From contig JAPXFQ010002814.1 in the NCBI GenBank assembly GCA_028564705.1, positions 868,001 through 932,000 of the forward strand: 64,000 nucleotides of DNA, in the 5' to 3' direction. Within the stretch, counting starts at the first letter, position 1; every line of letters starts with the position of its first letter. This document shows positions 12,795 through 24,803 of this stretch, piece by piece. Source of the DNA: Apricaphanius iberus (lineage: Eukaryota > Chordata > Actinopteri > Cyprinodontiformes > Aphaniidae). The notes below the pieces were generated by a model. The model saw nothing but the letters and a program-made list of their open reading frames with translations. It searched no databases and was not told the DNA's origin. The position numbers and the translations under genes were made by a program.

Positions 12795-13427
12795 GTAGGT
12801 TTAGAACAATGACAGAGAAAAGAAAAATGTGTTGTAATGCCTGTTTTATTCTACATTCATATACAAGTTGCATTTTATAAAGCCAAATTGTTTTTTTTTG
12901 GGGGGGGGGGGGGTATATGTTTAAATATATCATTTGTTGCATACTTAATTCTAGTTTGGAGGATCCTTTCAATTTGTGTTAAAGCCTGAATGTCACACTT
13001 TACAAATGAGGCTGAAAAGAAGAAAAATCTAATATGTAGACTTGAGGCCTTTTTAATGAATGTTTTATGATTTCATGACATGATTTTTCTTCAAGAGATC
13101 AGCATAATTTTAGGCGAAACAAATTAGACGTGAAGGGTGGATTTTCCATAGCGATTATATGATGAGGGGTGTGGAAAACCTGCCAGTTTCACATCTCGGT
13201 GTTTTACTCAAACTGACCCTCAGGAGCCAGATAAGAAAGGCTGTGGAAAGGGGTTTTAGTAGTTACAATGTAATGAGTTACTACAGAGTGAATCTGTGGA
13301 GCAATTTAATGTGTGTTGGCTAAGCATAAACACAAGTCTCATTGCCTTCCATCAAGAGGGAGAAAGGGTGAATTTGACTTTTTTGTTAAATTTATATATT
13401 TTATGATGTATTTTGTTTTTGTTCCAG
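12795..13427. other. Intron (633 bp)
   Basis: A GT-AG, phase 0 intron. It carries a T run followed by a G run at about 12890-12913 and otherwise nothing I recognise. Confidence 0.85.
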
Positions 13428-13544
13428 GCAAACAGAACTTTCAACACCCTAGCAATGATAAAGGAGCTGGCAGATTCCTGGGATGAACTTGGTCCACGTC
13501 TCTGGGATTTTCTGCAGAACAGCCCTCAAGCCAACACAATGCGG
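13428..13544 (+). CDS. ABCA transporter exon 2 of window (extracellular domain 1)
   Basis: This 117-nt exon (39 codons, phase 0 to 0) lies between a GTTCCAG acceptor and a GTAACC donor. It reads ANRTFNTLAMIKELADSWDE and then LGPRLWDFLQNSPQANTMR. The pattern N(R/S)TF..L........W(D/E)..GP(R/Q).(W)..F is conserved in ABCA1, ABCA4 and ABCA7 at this place. NRT is a possible N-glycosylation site, as expected for the luminal or extracellular domain. There are no stops or frame breaks. Confidence 0.9.
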
Positions 13545-13733
13545 GTAACCTGAATAACCACTGCTAATTTATTTGTTAGTGATTTCATTTTCATTGACCT
13601 ATTCTGAAAAGTTTTCTTTCTAATTTTTAGGTAAACAGAAAAAAGTATGCATATTTAATGCAACTGAAATTATGTATTTATTTTTTATATGTTTTTTTGC
13701 ATCTCCCCTCTAACATTGACATAAATTTTACAT

Positions 13734-13800
13734 CATCCATCCATCCATCCATCCATCATCCATCCATCCTCTACATCCACTTGTTCTTGTAGGGTGATGG
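13734..13800 (-). repeat. (ATCC)n tract and antisense SINE-tail remnant
   Basis: CATCCATCCATCC repeats are followed by GGTGATGGTGGCTGGTGCCT. This resembles the reverse complement of the 3' part of the SINE found at 62283-62561 (GGCACCAGCC...GGATGG). It is probably a heavily decayed antisense 3' end. Confidence 0.45.
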
Positions 13801-14031
13801 TGGCTGGTGCCTCATTGGTTTAAAAGCACTGTAGAGCTAAACAGGACAAACAACAATAATCACACACACTCAGACCTATGGGACATATAGCGTAATCTAA
13901 CGCTAATTATTTTAGACTGATGATGATTATACACAAATAAACATGAAATGAGTTAGGAAAAACATTGAGGAATTTGAAAGTTTTGCATAAATACTCACTA
14001 GCTACAGAAAGACAATTGCTGCAAGTCAGTA

Positions 14032-14240
14032 CAGGTGCTGGCCAGTAAATTAGAATATCATCAAAAAGTTGAATTATTTCAGTAATTCCATTCAAAATGT
14101 GAAACTTGTACATTATATTCATGCAATGCACACAGACCAATGTATTTCCAATGTTTATTTATTTTAATTTTGATATTTATAAGTGACAACTAATGAAAAC
14201 TCCAAATTTGGTATCTCAAAAAATTAGAATATTTTAAAGG
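14032..14240 (+). repeat. Left terminal inverted repeat of the Tc1-like element
   Basis: The outer 79 nt (14032-14110) are inverted copies of 15563-15641 with one mismatch. The inner part, with AATGAAAACTCCAAATTTGG, has a similar but not identical partner (AATGAAAACACCAAATTCAG) in the right end. The two-block layout recalls IR/DR-type ends. Confidence 0.9.
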
Positions 14241-14319
14241 CCAATGAAAAAAAATGTTTTTTTTTAAATGTTGGCCAACTGAAAAGAATGAACATGAAAA
14301 GAATGTGCATGTATAGCAC

Positions 14320-15324
14320 TCAATACTTAGTCGGGGCTCCTTTTGCCTCAATCACTGCAGTAATGCGGCGTGGCATGGACTCGATCAGTCTGTGGCACTG
14401 CTCAGGTGTTATGAGAGCCCAGGTTGCTCTGATAGTCGTCTTCAGCTCCTCTGCATTGTTGGGTCTAGCGTATTGCATCTTCCGCTTCACAATACCCCAT
14501 AGATTTTCTATGGGGTTAAGGTCAGGCGAGTTTGCTGGCCAATCAAGGACAGGGATACCATGGTCCTTGAACCAGGTACTGGTGGTTTTGGCACTGTGTG
14601 CAGGTGCCAAGTCCTGTTGAAAAGTGAAGTCTGCATCCCCATAAAGTTGGTCAGCAGCAGGAAGCATGAAGTGCTCTAAAACTTCCTGGTAGACGGCTGC
14701 ATTGACCTTGGACCTCAGGAAACAGAGTGGGCCAACACCGGCAGATGACATGGCACCCCACACCATCACTGACGGTGGAAACTTTACACTGGACCTCATG
14801 CAACGTGGATTCTGTGCTTCTCCGCTCTTCCTCCAGACTCTGGGTCCTTGATTTCCAAAGGAAATGCAAAAATTGCTTTCATCAGAAAACATAACTTTGG
14901 ACCACTCAGCAGCAGTCCAGTCCTTTTTGTCCTTGGCCCAGGCGAGACGCTTCTTACGCTGTTTCTTGTTCAAGAGTGGCTTGACACACGGAATGCGACA
15001 GCTGAATCCCATGTCTTTCATGAGTCTCTTCATGGTGGTTCTTGAAGCGCTGACTCCAGCTGCAGTCCACTCTTTGTGGATCTCCCCCACATTTTTGAAT
15101 GGGTTTGTCGTCACAATTCTCTGCAGGGTGCGGTTATCCCTAGAGCTTGTACACTTTTTTCTACCACATTTTTTCCGTCCCTTCGCCTGTCTGTTAATGT
15201 GCTTGGACACAGAGCTCTGCGAACAGCCAGCTTCTTTAGCAATCACCTTTTGTGTCTTGCCCTCCTTGTACAAGGTGTCAATGGTCGTCTTTTGGACAGC
15301 TGTTAAGTCAGAAGTCTTCCCCAT
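14320..15324 (-). CDS. Tc1/mariner transposase, DD34E, intact
   Basis: This 334-residue cut-and-paste transposase starts MGKTSDLTAVQKTTIDTLYK. Residues about 6-115 carry the paired-like helix-turn-helix DNA-binding region (VIAKEAGCSQSSVSKHI) and a basic linker. The catalytic triad is complete: D148 in FSDES, D238 in FQQDLAPAHS and E273 in NSPDLNPIENLW, with 34 residues between the last two (DD34E). VWGAMSSAGVGPL and the C-terminal MPRRI..VI are also family blocks. The ORF has no frameshift or internal stop, and its length is normal for the family. I chose the first Met because it matches the N-terminus seen in the relic at 3353. It would bind the element's ends and move it at TA sites. Whether it is transcribed is unknown. 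Confidence 0.95.
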   Translation of the reverse strand: MGKTSDLTAVQKTTIDTLYKEGKTQKVIAKEAGCSQSSVSKHINRQAKGRKKCGRKKCTSSRDNRTLQRIVTTNPFKNVGEIHKEWTAAGVSASRTTMKRLMKDMGFSCRIPCVKPLLNKKQRKKRLAWAKDKKDWTAAEWSKVMFSDESNFCISFGNQGPRVWRKSGEAQNPRCMRSSVKFPPSVMVWGAMSSAGVGPLCFLRSKVNAAVYQEVLEHFMLPAADQLYGDADFTFQQDLAPAHSAKTTSTWFKDHGIPVLDWPANSPDLNPIENLWGIVKRKMQYARPNNAEELKTTIRATWALITPEQCHRLIESMPRRITAVIEAKGAPTKY

Positions 15325-15424
15325 GATTGTGGAGCCTTCAGAACAAGACTGAGGGACCTTTTAAAGGCCTTTGCAGGTGTTTTGAGTTAATCAGCTGATT
15401 AGAGTGGCACCAGGTGTCTTCTAT

Positions 15425-15641
15425 ATTGAGCCTTTTCAGAATATTCAAATTTTCTGAGATACTGAATTTGGTGTTTTCATTAGCTGTCAGTTGTAATAAT
15501 AAAAATGAAAATTAATAAACACTTGAAATATATCACTATGTGTGGAAGGAATGTATACAGTATACAAGTTTCACGTTTTGAATGGAATTACTGAAATAAT
15601 TCAACTTTTTGATGATATTCTAATTTACTGGCCAGCACCTG
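15425..15641 (-). repeat. Right terminal inverted repeat of the Tc1-like element
   Basis: The reverse complement starts CAGGTGCTGGCCAGTAAATT and is identical to the left end for 79 nt except one base. It is followed directly by the TA target duplicate at 15642-15643. Confidence 0.9.
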
Positions 15642-15837
15642 TATATTTCAAATAAGTGAATGCTAGTAGTTCCTATTTACTTACATTGGTTTATGCTAAG
15701 CTAAAATTAAAACTAAGCAAACAGACTGCTGGAAGATCGGGGGAATTACTGGGCTGGTTACGTGTTACGTGTTTTTTTATTTAAAACTGGTTGGATTAAG
15801 AACTTGTTGTATAGACATATCTTCAGATATGCTAACT

Positions 15838-16135
15838 GACTTTTGCTCAGAGTAGTTGTCTTGCTATCAGAAGGTTGTAGGTTCAAGTCCAGCTTCCTCC
15901 TGTCATATATTGCTGTATCCTTGGTCAAGGCACTTATCCCCAACTTACCTATCTTTCTGCCTAATATGGATATATAAGTGTATAAATGAGTGCATATTTG
16001 CAAGTGTGTTACAGTGTGTACTGTAAAACCGGAGCAAACTGCCGGCAACAGCTGACTGTCAAGGCAGCTGTGTAGAACGGGGAGTACTACTGTATGGTTC
16101 ATTAGACAGGATGGAACTCTCGTCTGTTTCTGGTG
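15838..16135 (+). repeat. tRNA-like SINE, decayed
   Basis: TTGTCTTGCTATCAGAAGGT followed by AGGTTCAAGTCCAG looks like a tRNA-derived head with a B-box (GGTTCAAGTCC). Downstream, GTATCCTTGGTCAAGGCACT followed by TATCCCCAACTTACCT is, from memory, a common teleost SINE body. It lies about 200 bp from the Tc1-like element. The 3' end is not defined precisely. Confidence 0.55.
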
Positions 16136-18954
16136 TCTCATTAAAAGGAGTAAGGTTTTGGACTAAACATCTATCCATACCTAGTTGGACATAATGGATA
16201 ACTGAAGCAAGCCATTTTAAAAGAACAATTTAAAAAAACTTGTCCAATATTGTTTAGAAATAACCAAGCAGTTATTTTTTTCTCTATAGTAATATGAACA
16301 GAACATATATATGAGGGCATGTTAGTTTTTGCTGAGCCTCGTGTGTTTGGAAGGGCAGGCCTGTGCCCATCTTGTTTTTTGTTTTTTTTCAAACCACACA
16401 TTTACAGTCCATAGAGTCTCACATGAGGCAGACTCTGACACTAACAACAACACAACCCAAGGATCAAAAGATGCGCTGGATCAATTTCAGAAACCTCCGC
16501 TGCGGCGGGCTGCTCACTGTGTGTACAGCTCACTCTCTCCTGTAGGCCTGAATCCTGCAGTTCAGTCAAAAATAATGAACACATTTTCTCAGAAAATTGT
16601 TCTTATCAGCAATTGTTTTCAACTCCAACCCACAGGATAAATGTCTTCATGTGTAAGAGGTTTAAAGACCGTCCTTTGGGAGGAAATAGGAAATACTTAA
16701 CAGGCAGTGTCGGTCAGAAAAATACATTAACTCAACATTGGAGTACATTTGGTAATAATTTTTGCCTTTTTTCTGATCCTTTTAAATCATTCTTTTATTG
16801 ATGTATGGGGAAAAATGGGTGCAGAAGTTTGAGTTAATTGCTTTTATCTGATCTACACTGGGTCCAAATTACAAATATAGGTTCATATTTATATAGCCTA
16901 CTGTGGATCATTGATATTTGTAGGGGTTAGAGACAACAGCAGCCCTCAAATTGCTTAAATCCACACATACTTGAGACCCACCCTAAAAAAGCTTACAATA
17001 TATCTACATGTTTTTATAGTTCAAACACAAAGTATACCTTAATATGCATTAATACACACATAGGAAACTGTATTTGCACTACGGCATAAGTTAAAATCTA
17101 GTCTTCTTTTCTGTAGATATTAGAACCAAGAAAAATGAACAGAACTCCTGGATTGACTGTTCTGCAAATGGCCAGTAGCGCTTCAAGTAGCACTATGTTT
17201 TGGTATTTCCGCTTCCCAAGCTGCATTTTCTTTGAATATTTTAAACATTCTCTGAGAAAAAAAAATCCACAAATAGGTGTTTTTTTATGCAAATAAAGTG
17301 ATGTTTTGTTCCATGTGAAAATCTGCAAGTAGGTGAAGCTACAGAACATGAAAACCGAATTAACAGGTTGTCCACTGTATATAGAGTGGAACAATTCGTA
17401 AGTGGTAGAGAAACAGCATGTTTTTGATGGCTTTCAATAAGGTTCTATTAAAATCAATTTGGCTATTTGTCTCATCTGGATCACTAAATTGGTAGTGGTC
17501 ATGAATTGCATTTTTTCATGCATGTACCGGCTTTTTAGACTTTGTGCAAATAGGCTCCACATAGGTGTAGTTCCATTATAAAAACATTTTTTCCTTTTTG
17601 TAGACATTATTCAAACCTTTGAGATGTCTCCTGTCTGCTTTTAATTATTATTTTCTTCAGTGATTACAAACAGAATGATTTAAATTTTGTTTCTAAATTA
17701 CTCTAAACTAGAGCTATAAATATCATAGTTGTTTGTGGAAATGTGCACCTAAAATGTCCACATGTACCTTAGGAGAATTGTGAACAACCACAGCTAAGGC
17801 ATCAAAATGATCTCAACACTGCAACTTCTAAACGTTCTTTCTATTTTATTAAAAGAAAAGAAAAAATAAAATAAAATAAATAAAAAACTAAAGAGACTAG
17901 CATATTTTTAAGTAAACTATATAAAAGACAAAATAAAAAAGGTTTTAGGTGAAAACTGCAGGTGAAAATATACATGCTATGTGCATCAATTTGCTGCACC
18001 TTCTGTTAGATGTGGAAACCAAGGGAAAAAAGTAATTATGGATAAGTGCAGGATAATTCTCATCCTGGTGGAGAGGATTATCCAGCAGAAATAAAGGATG
18101 CTGACTCTTTGCCACCACTTCTCTTTCCTCCTCGTCTCTTGCTCTTTGTTTGCCTCTTGCTGTATTTCCTTGACACTGACATTACTCCGGTGTCAATCCA
18201 AATGAGCTTATAGGCAGCTGGAGGGAAGCAGACATTGGAAGCTCCATATAGCAAGGGTATTCATTACCCTAGCCCTAACCTTTACACAAATGGACCTGCA
18301 ATCCTCCTTTGTCTTCATTTTCTCCCACCCCGGCTTTGTGCCCACCGCTCACTATGAAACTGGAGGCTTTCAAAGGTTTGTCATCTCTAGAGGTCCTTCA
18401 AGGTTGCGGACTGCTGTTTTACTTCAGAATTTTCAAAAATAGCAACTAGATTGGGGATGGAATATCTGGTATATCATCAGAAATGACAGAACCAGCATAA
18501 TGAGACATGTCATTGAATTGAAATGTGTTAAAAACACATGACTCAAGCGTAGTAACGTCACCAGTGGTGCCACATATTAGCCAGAACCAATGCCTGCAAT
18601 ACTGCAGTATGCCTGCATTCTGATGCATCTTTTTGGAGCACCTTTCATGTTCTTGGAAAATTGTACAGTTACCATAGGGATCACAGGTTTCCATTTCTTT
18701 TTGACAGAAAAAAACAACAAACACATCTGATTTTGGGAGACTGGGAGACAGTCTCATGACAAATAAGTTCATCTAACACTTGACCGTCGAGGTCAAACAG
18801 GGAATCTACAACAATTTTGTTCAAATGCCACAGAACATTAAGCCACAGACAGCACATTCAGACAGGAGCTCCCGCTGATGAGACGGTCTCCCAGCTACAC
18901 TCCATTTGGCCAGCAAGCATCTGTGTAGTGGCTGATGCTTTTACATCACATAAA

Positions 18955-18956
<2 letters not shown>

Positions 18957-19008
<52 letters not shown>
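18957..19008 (+). repeat. (AT)26 microsatellite
   Basis: A perfect AT dinucleotide run of 52 nt. Confidence 0.95.
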
Positions 19009-19012
<4 letters not shown>

Positions 19013-20593
19013 GTATGTATAATATATAGTATCAATTGATTTGATTCTGATTACCAAGTTAGAATCATTTTTTTCTCTATCCAATCCAATCTGTTCCAAT
19101 TCAATATTGATATAGGGCAGTGCCATTAAAAATGTTTTGTTTTGTTTTTTGCATCAGGGAAAACTGTTAAACAATTTAATAGATTTCTGGACTTGCAAAT
19201 AGATTCTTAAAGGAATCAATTCAAAATCGATTTAACAGGACTAGTATGTATATATATATAAACCCTCATGTTTATTAAAGATAAAGTGAAATTGGAGTAC
19301 ACCCCAAGACTTAATAGCTTGTGACCCATTTTAGCAGCAATAACTTGAAGTAGTTGTGTTCTCTGTGACTATTTATTTCTCACATTAGTTTTTCTAACAC
19401 TTTGCATCAGTTTCTTGGGTTTTGCTTACATTGTTTTCTTCACTCTGTTTTATTCATTTAGAGGTCTATAATATAACTGGTCTTTTTCAAGACCTCTTCA
19501 CTTTGTTTTTTATGAATTTGTTTGGAGTTATAGTGGAGACGATGAGCCAATATGGACCAAGCTTCAGCAAATGGAAAGACCTGATAACGTTTCCAAAAGT
19601 GTGATTTGATTGAAATGATTTAAGATACTGGTAAAGATTTTTTTTTTCTAATATATTAAACCCTAAGGTAGATGAAAAACCCTGATTACAAAAACTATTT
19701 TTGTAAGATGCCTCGTTTTTAAAGAGGAACATTATTTTTTCACTGGAATGTATGTTTCATGCAGCAGATGTATATTTGCCTTTTGTTTCCAAAGGTCACA
19801 GAGCAGAAATATTATTTAATTTGACACTCTGTTCTTAAAGTCAGCATAATGTCAAAGGAAGTGGTGATGTTATAAGAAGTGCTGAAATGCCACTGAGCAA
19901 ACCTGCCAGAAGAAGTCTGAATGTCATGTCAGGATTTAGCGCAACAGATGACCAGATGACTAAGATAACGTGCAGCTCAATTTCCTCAGTCCAGAAGCCA
20001 GTATCCATGAACTTTGAAACATGACTATTGCTAGATGTAATGCATTAACAAAGTGCTGCAAAAATACAGTGACTTGTAATTAAATTTGGGGGTCAGGTTT
20101 TTTCAAGCTCTCTATTAGAGGTGTAATTTTAAAGGATTTAAAGCTGCAGTTCGGATTATTTCAGGGAAATAGAAAAAAAAAAAAAAATCTAAGGTACCAA
20201 GAGCCTCCCAAAACATGTCATCTCCCCCCTCCCATGAGCTCCACAATCCCTCTAGGCCCACCTGTGAGTTCACTGCATGTCATTGTGTACTTTATAAATA
20301 AAACATTATATTGATTTGCTTTACTGAATATATGACTAACTTACCTGTTCGGCAGAAATGTCGTAAAAGCTGCGTCGGTTTGAAGCCTTTTAAGATTTGA
20401 AGGCATCTCCATTGTTAAAACGCATCTCTCATATAAATCGTAATCCAGTCTCTAAGGCGTTTTTCAGCGAGGTAATCTCTGGGTTTTTCTTTGTTTTCCT
20501 TTCTGAAGTTGATGTAGTCCTCTGTACCCGGGGAATGGTTAATGTTTTGGCACAACTTCTCCACGACCACATTAGTTTTTACTTTTCAATGTA

Positions 20594-20972
20594 AGTCAGT
20601 TTATTTATATAGTGCCATTTCACCAAATATGTAATCTCAAAACGCTTGGAATTAATTTTCCTTTCTAATCATACATGCAATCTAATTTATTGTTCAGTTC
20701 AGTATTCCATTGAGTTTAAAAGTTTTTTATCCAAGGATTGCATTGAGACATTTACTGCCCCTGAATGAACATGTAGTAACAGTAGTCAGTCGCATGTGTT
20801 GTAGCATTGACTTCACACTAATCCCTCATACTAAGGAAGAATGAAGTGACAAGGGAAAGGAAAAGAAACCGTTTAACAGGAAGAAACCTCAAGCAGAACC
20901 TGGCTCAGTTGCCATCTCCCACCACGGACTGGTGCTTCAGAAGACAGAGCATAGACAAAAACAATAGATGAA
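20594..20972. repeat. Teleost interspersed repeat (TTTATATAGTGCCATTTCA type)
   Basis: The repeat starts TTTATTTATATAGTGCC and includes GGAAGAAACCTCAAGCAGAA followed by CCTGGCTCAG and CAGAAGACAGAG. From memory this is a very common fish repeat (consensus near TATATAGCGCCAATTCACAA). Related pieces occur at about 34660-34890 and 55445-55525. No coding capacity is seen; I leave the class open. Confidence 0.55.
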
Positions 20973-21703
20973 TTGATTTAGGAGTACTTTATTTGTTAAA
21001 AAAAGTATAAAGTTTATAACGAGAATGTTCACTTACGGGGAGCATCATTCGAAACCATAAACATCTTCAACAATGCATTACAGCTGGGAATCGGAACATA
21101 AGGAAGCAAGTCAAGGCATAGCTTCTTTGAATGAATGTTTTATATTTTCTGCAATTTTGCATACACAGTTGATAAATGTCCAAATTTATTGACACTTTGA
21201 TTACATCTTACTAATGAAGCATAATCTCACGCAAGAAATGTTTTTGTCTAACATTTTTTTTCATCTTATTACATGGAAGGTGATGCATGAAACTGAAAGC
21301 CACTGACTTTTTCTGTCTATAATATTTCTATTATTTGACAAAACTAGCTTTATATTTATCTTTGTAAACATCATCTGTTCATTTTGGAAAAGTGAGATCT
21401 GGTGCTAGAAGGGCAACCTGGATTGATATGATTTAAATTAAACTCAAATAATTTTACTGTGTCCTCTTTAAGTGAGCTTATAATTGAATGTCGAAAGGTT
21501 GACTTTTGCATCTACAGAAAAGGAAATTCAAGCCCCACTGAAATCTGACCTGCTGTACCCTTTTTTATAGAATATTCCCCTACAGTATTAGACCCCTTTG
21601 GTTCCATGTAAATATTAATTTTCTTTCTTACTGCCTTTTTGTCTGTAACAAGTGACAGATGTAGCCTGTCTAATCACATAAATCTTCTTCCTGTCAAAAT
21701 CAG

Positions 21704-21901
21704 GCTCTGATGGAAAATCCCATATTAGCGGCTGCCCTCAACCAGCGCCTCAGCGGCGCAGGATGGACAGCCGAACTGCTGAAGAACTTCCTGTACAATG
21801 GTCCTCCAGAAGAACGTCCATCTGGCATGCCAACCTACGACTGGCGGGATGTTTACAACAGCACCACTGAAATCCTGAAGCTCCTCTCCAAATTCCTCCA
21901 A
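21704..21901 (+). CDS. ABCA transporter exon 3 of window (extracellular domain 1)
   Basis: This 198-nt exon (66 codons, phase 0 to 0) lies between an AAAATCAG acceptor and a GTACGT donor. It begins ALMENPILAAALNQRLSGAG. The most conserved part is NFLYNGPPEERPSGMPTYDW then RDVYNSTTEILKLLSKFLQ. The NFLY.GP...M..(Y/F)DWRD pattern is closer to ABCA4 than to ABCA1 as I remember them. NST is a possible N-glycosylation site. The frame runs on past the donor, but that extension reads into intron and is not conserved-looking. Confidence 0.9.
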
Positions 21902-23819
21902 GTACGTAGTATAGCTATGTTTTTATTAAGTGCAAAGTACCTTGCATTTACAGGCTCTGCATGGCTCTTCTGTCATGTAGGCTTTAAAACACAATTTTCC
22001 TGTCTAAATTTGTATTGCCCTCCCGCTATTGGTCTGGTTCAGCCTTTCCTTTTAAGTCATTTATTCAAGTTCTGCTCGATATTACTCATGAGATTTTACT
22101 TGGTTGGAGTTGCTGTAATAAAACAGCCTTTTGTGACCTTTAAATGCTTAAACAATAGGGTAGTATGGTACTATAAACACAATAAAACTCTCCCCATTGA
22201 GTATATCCCTGCAGTCACAGCATTAGAACAACTTATTTCATTCTGTCTTTGTTCTCTGTGGGGCAATCAGGAAGGCTCTGGCCTGTTTAAGCTTGGACAA
22301 CATGACCCTTAGGAAGACCATTGCTGTTTGCTATCTGGATATTGGTGGCCGGAAGTCGTGATCCTCTGGGTTGTAGAATTGAGCCTTCCTTCGTCAGCCT
22401 TGTTTGTGAGCATTTCTGTGAAGAGTTGATCGTATTGGCATCTGGAGAGTTTAAGTTCGGATCAGTGCCCATGGGTTCATTACTGTGTTTGTTTGTTTTT
22501 TAACCTTTCCTGAGCATTGTTTTAGTGATGTGCTAGGGTTTACTTTTGAGCCAGGGAGATAATACAGCAATCGGACTGTTGTTTTAAAATTAGAGATCTT
22601 GTTATGACAAGAGACAAGAGATGTAGTTTTTTTCAAAGAATCATCATGAACACAAAAACCCAGGTCATCTCAATATAATTAGATTTTTGAATTATGTGTT
22701 TTGAACTATAAATGCAGCATTTATTAATTGAACAGTAGAAATAACTGCCTGGAGACATGTTTTATTTAAATTCCTATATCTTCACATGATATGCAATAGT
22801 ACAACAGCAGCATTAGATGGGATTTGTCACTCTGCATATAGCAGGGACAAATGGATAAAGTCTGAAAAAATGAATAAATGGGAAGTCAAGCACACTACAG
22901 TCATATGTTTGTGTTGATGCATTATGTAATGCCTTTAAAAAGTGGTTGCTAAATAATTCAAATTATATCCTTGAGTGATGTGTCAAAGCCCAGTGAAATC
23001 GTGGCCATAGTAATACTCATCAGATATGCCTCAGATGTGCTCAGATAAAAATAACAGTTTTATTTAATGGCACATTTAGTGAAATTATGTTTTTTAACAC
23101 AATGGTTGTTGGTTTCTGATAGTTCAGTCAGTCTGAAAGTCTACAACTTTCTACTGAGATTATTTAAGGTTGTACCCCAAGTTCTCTTATCAGCCTGATT
23201 TTTCTTTCACTCAGAGTTTCACTTGAGACAAGACAGAGTATTTTGAATAAGTATCTTTGAAATAATTGCTGGTTTAATTTATGTTGGAATCTTTTTGTTC
23301 GCAACTCTCATCTCTGTCATCTGCCAGAACATCAGGGGTGCCACAGCTTGTTAGCTGTATGCGCTAAGTCTAACATGTCCATGTTTAGCACAGTTTTTAT
23401 TCTTTCCCAGCTCTTTGGTTCAATTATCTATTCACTACTATTGTTCACACCATAACCAGGACTGCAACGGAAATTTCACAGCATCTCTCTACTTTTGTCT
23501 TTGTTTTTCTTCAGAAAAAGCTAGAAAGGGTTTGCTCCATTCTTCATTAAACTCCATCAGCTCTGATTTAACAAACTGTCAAGATCTGTCGCCATAACAC
23601 ATCTATGACAATCATATAATGCAAGCCTTGTCTAAAGTAAATTTGAAATACCATTACACAGGTCACTGTGTGTAAAATCCCACACATAATATGGTTGACA
23701 GTGATATATACACAGATCTTAACAGTAGAATCTTATTTCTGTCCGTTATTCTGTGCAGCAAGCATATAAACATGCACAACACATTTTCTTTCTCAGTTAA
23801 TTTTGCTTTCTTTCTAGGC

Positions 23820-24482
23820 CAGGGGTGCCCAAACCTTTTCCCGCAGAGGGCCAAAATTAATAACTATTAGGGGGCCAAGAGCCGAATGTAGTAATTTTAC
23901 TCGAAATACAAACACCAGTAGTAAAGAATAGTAAACTACTCATATTTATTACACAATTATTTAGTATTCCATTCTGTGTAAATAACAATGAAATTACATG
24001 TTATATACATTCATTTAAAACATATCTAAACGTTGTTAAGCACTGATGTCAGTGAAAAAAAATCTTCTTCCTCCCAGTATTTATTTATTTTTTAATGTTT
24101 TTTTTGTCTGTGTACAACTGACAGTGCCACTACATGTTGATAACAACTGCTTAAGCTAGCAGCCAACTTGGAAGTATTTTTAGCCAATCTGGTGTGGCAG
24201 CAGAGAATCTGCAAATTGAATATTTTTAAATGCATCAAACATGACTATTTGTGGTCTTACAAAGTGAGCAAATGTGAATATGGCCATAAATCTACTCCAC
24301 ACCCGTATTGTAGTTCCTTTTAATTCAATTTTAAACATAACTTGTTATATTTAAATTCTAATGTATACCTATAGACTTTTATGTAAGACCAGGGTAACCC
24401 CTGGTGGGCCAAAACCCTAACCCTAACCCTAATGACTTGGGGGGCCAACTTTGGCCCGCGGGCCCCACTTTGGGCACCCCTG
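23820..24482. mobile_element. hAT-type MITE, 663 bp
   Basis: The ends are inverted repeats, CAGGGGTGCCCAAA and TTTGGGCACCCCTG. They are flanked by 8-bp target duplicates TTCTAGGC (23812-23819) and TTCTAGAC (24483-24490), a 7/8 match. An 8-bp duplication with C(A/T)G-type ends is the hAT signature. There is no transposase ORF, so it is non-autonomous. Near the right end it carries three tandem CCCTAA units (about 24414-24432). Confidence 0.85.
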
Positions 24483-24722
24483 TTCTAGACACATAATACA
24501 GTGCTTGTAGCATATATTCTTGCTTTGTCAAGTCCATTGGATGAATGTGTGTTTATTGCAATAAGTTGACATAGAATTATTCTTTATAATATTACATCAT
24601 ATTCAGTTAAAGTAAGTAGAAAACAAGTATTGCAAAACAATTTTGCATAATGATGCTTTAGATCAAATGGCTTAATGTAAGCCTGCAAGAGAAGCTCAAG
24701 GCACGTTGCTGATGTTTTGGTG

Positions 24723-24726
<4 letters not shown>

Positions 24727-24794
<68 letters not shown>
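24727..24794 (+). repeat. (TA)34 microsatellite
   Basis: A perfect TA dinucleotide run of 68 nt. Confidence 0.95.

Positions 24795-24803
<9 letters not shown>

Larger units (their letters stand above)
14032..15641 (-). mobile_element. Complete Tc1-like DNA transposon with intact transposase
   Basis: A 1610-bp element flanked by TA on both sides (14030-14031 and 15642-15643), the classic Tc1/mariner target duplication. The outer inverted repeats start CAGGTGCTGGCCAGTAAATT and match at 78 of the first 79 positions, with one T/C difference at 14099. Weaker inverted similarity continues to about 14240 and from about 15425, giving long (~200 bp) terminal repeats. The only large ORF is a 334-codon transposase on the minus strand. 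The element sits antisense in an intron of the ABCA gene. Near-identical ends plus an unbroken ORF point to a recent insertion. Confidence 0.95.
13545..21703. other. Intron (8.2 kb) with Tc1-like transposon
   Basis: A phase 0 intron. It contains an (ATCC)n tract with an antisense SINE-tail-like stretch, the complete Tc1-like element (14032-15641), a tRNA-like SINE (about 15838-16135), an (AT)n tract (18957-19008) and a teleost interspersed repeat (20594-20972). Between 16140 and 18950 and from 19010 to 20590 I see only AT-rich sequence without recognisable genes. Confidence 0.7.

Noticed and set aside
13734..13769. CATC tandem repeats as a CRISPR-like array
   Set aside because: It is a simple tetranucleotide repeat without spacers, in a vertebrate intron.
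14288..15352. Plus-strand ORFs of 65-162 codons across the Tc1-like element
   Set aside because: They are antisense shadows of the intact minus-strand transposase and have no family motif.
18817..19126. ORFs with Tyr-Ile repeats, also at 24706-24930 and 37337-37588
   Set aside because: They are translations of (AT)n microsatellites and not plausible proteins.
24414..24432. CCCTAA units as evidence of a telomere or chromosome end
   Set aside because: Only three units, bounded within a hAT MITE with target duplicates.
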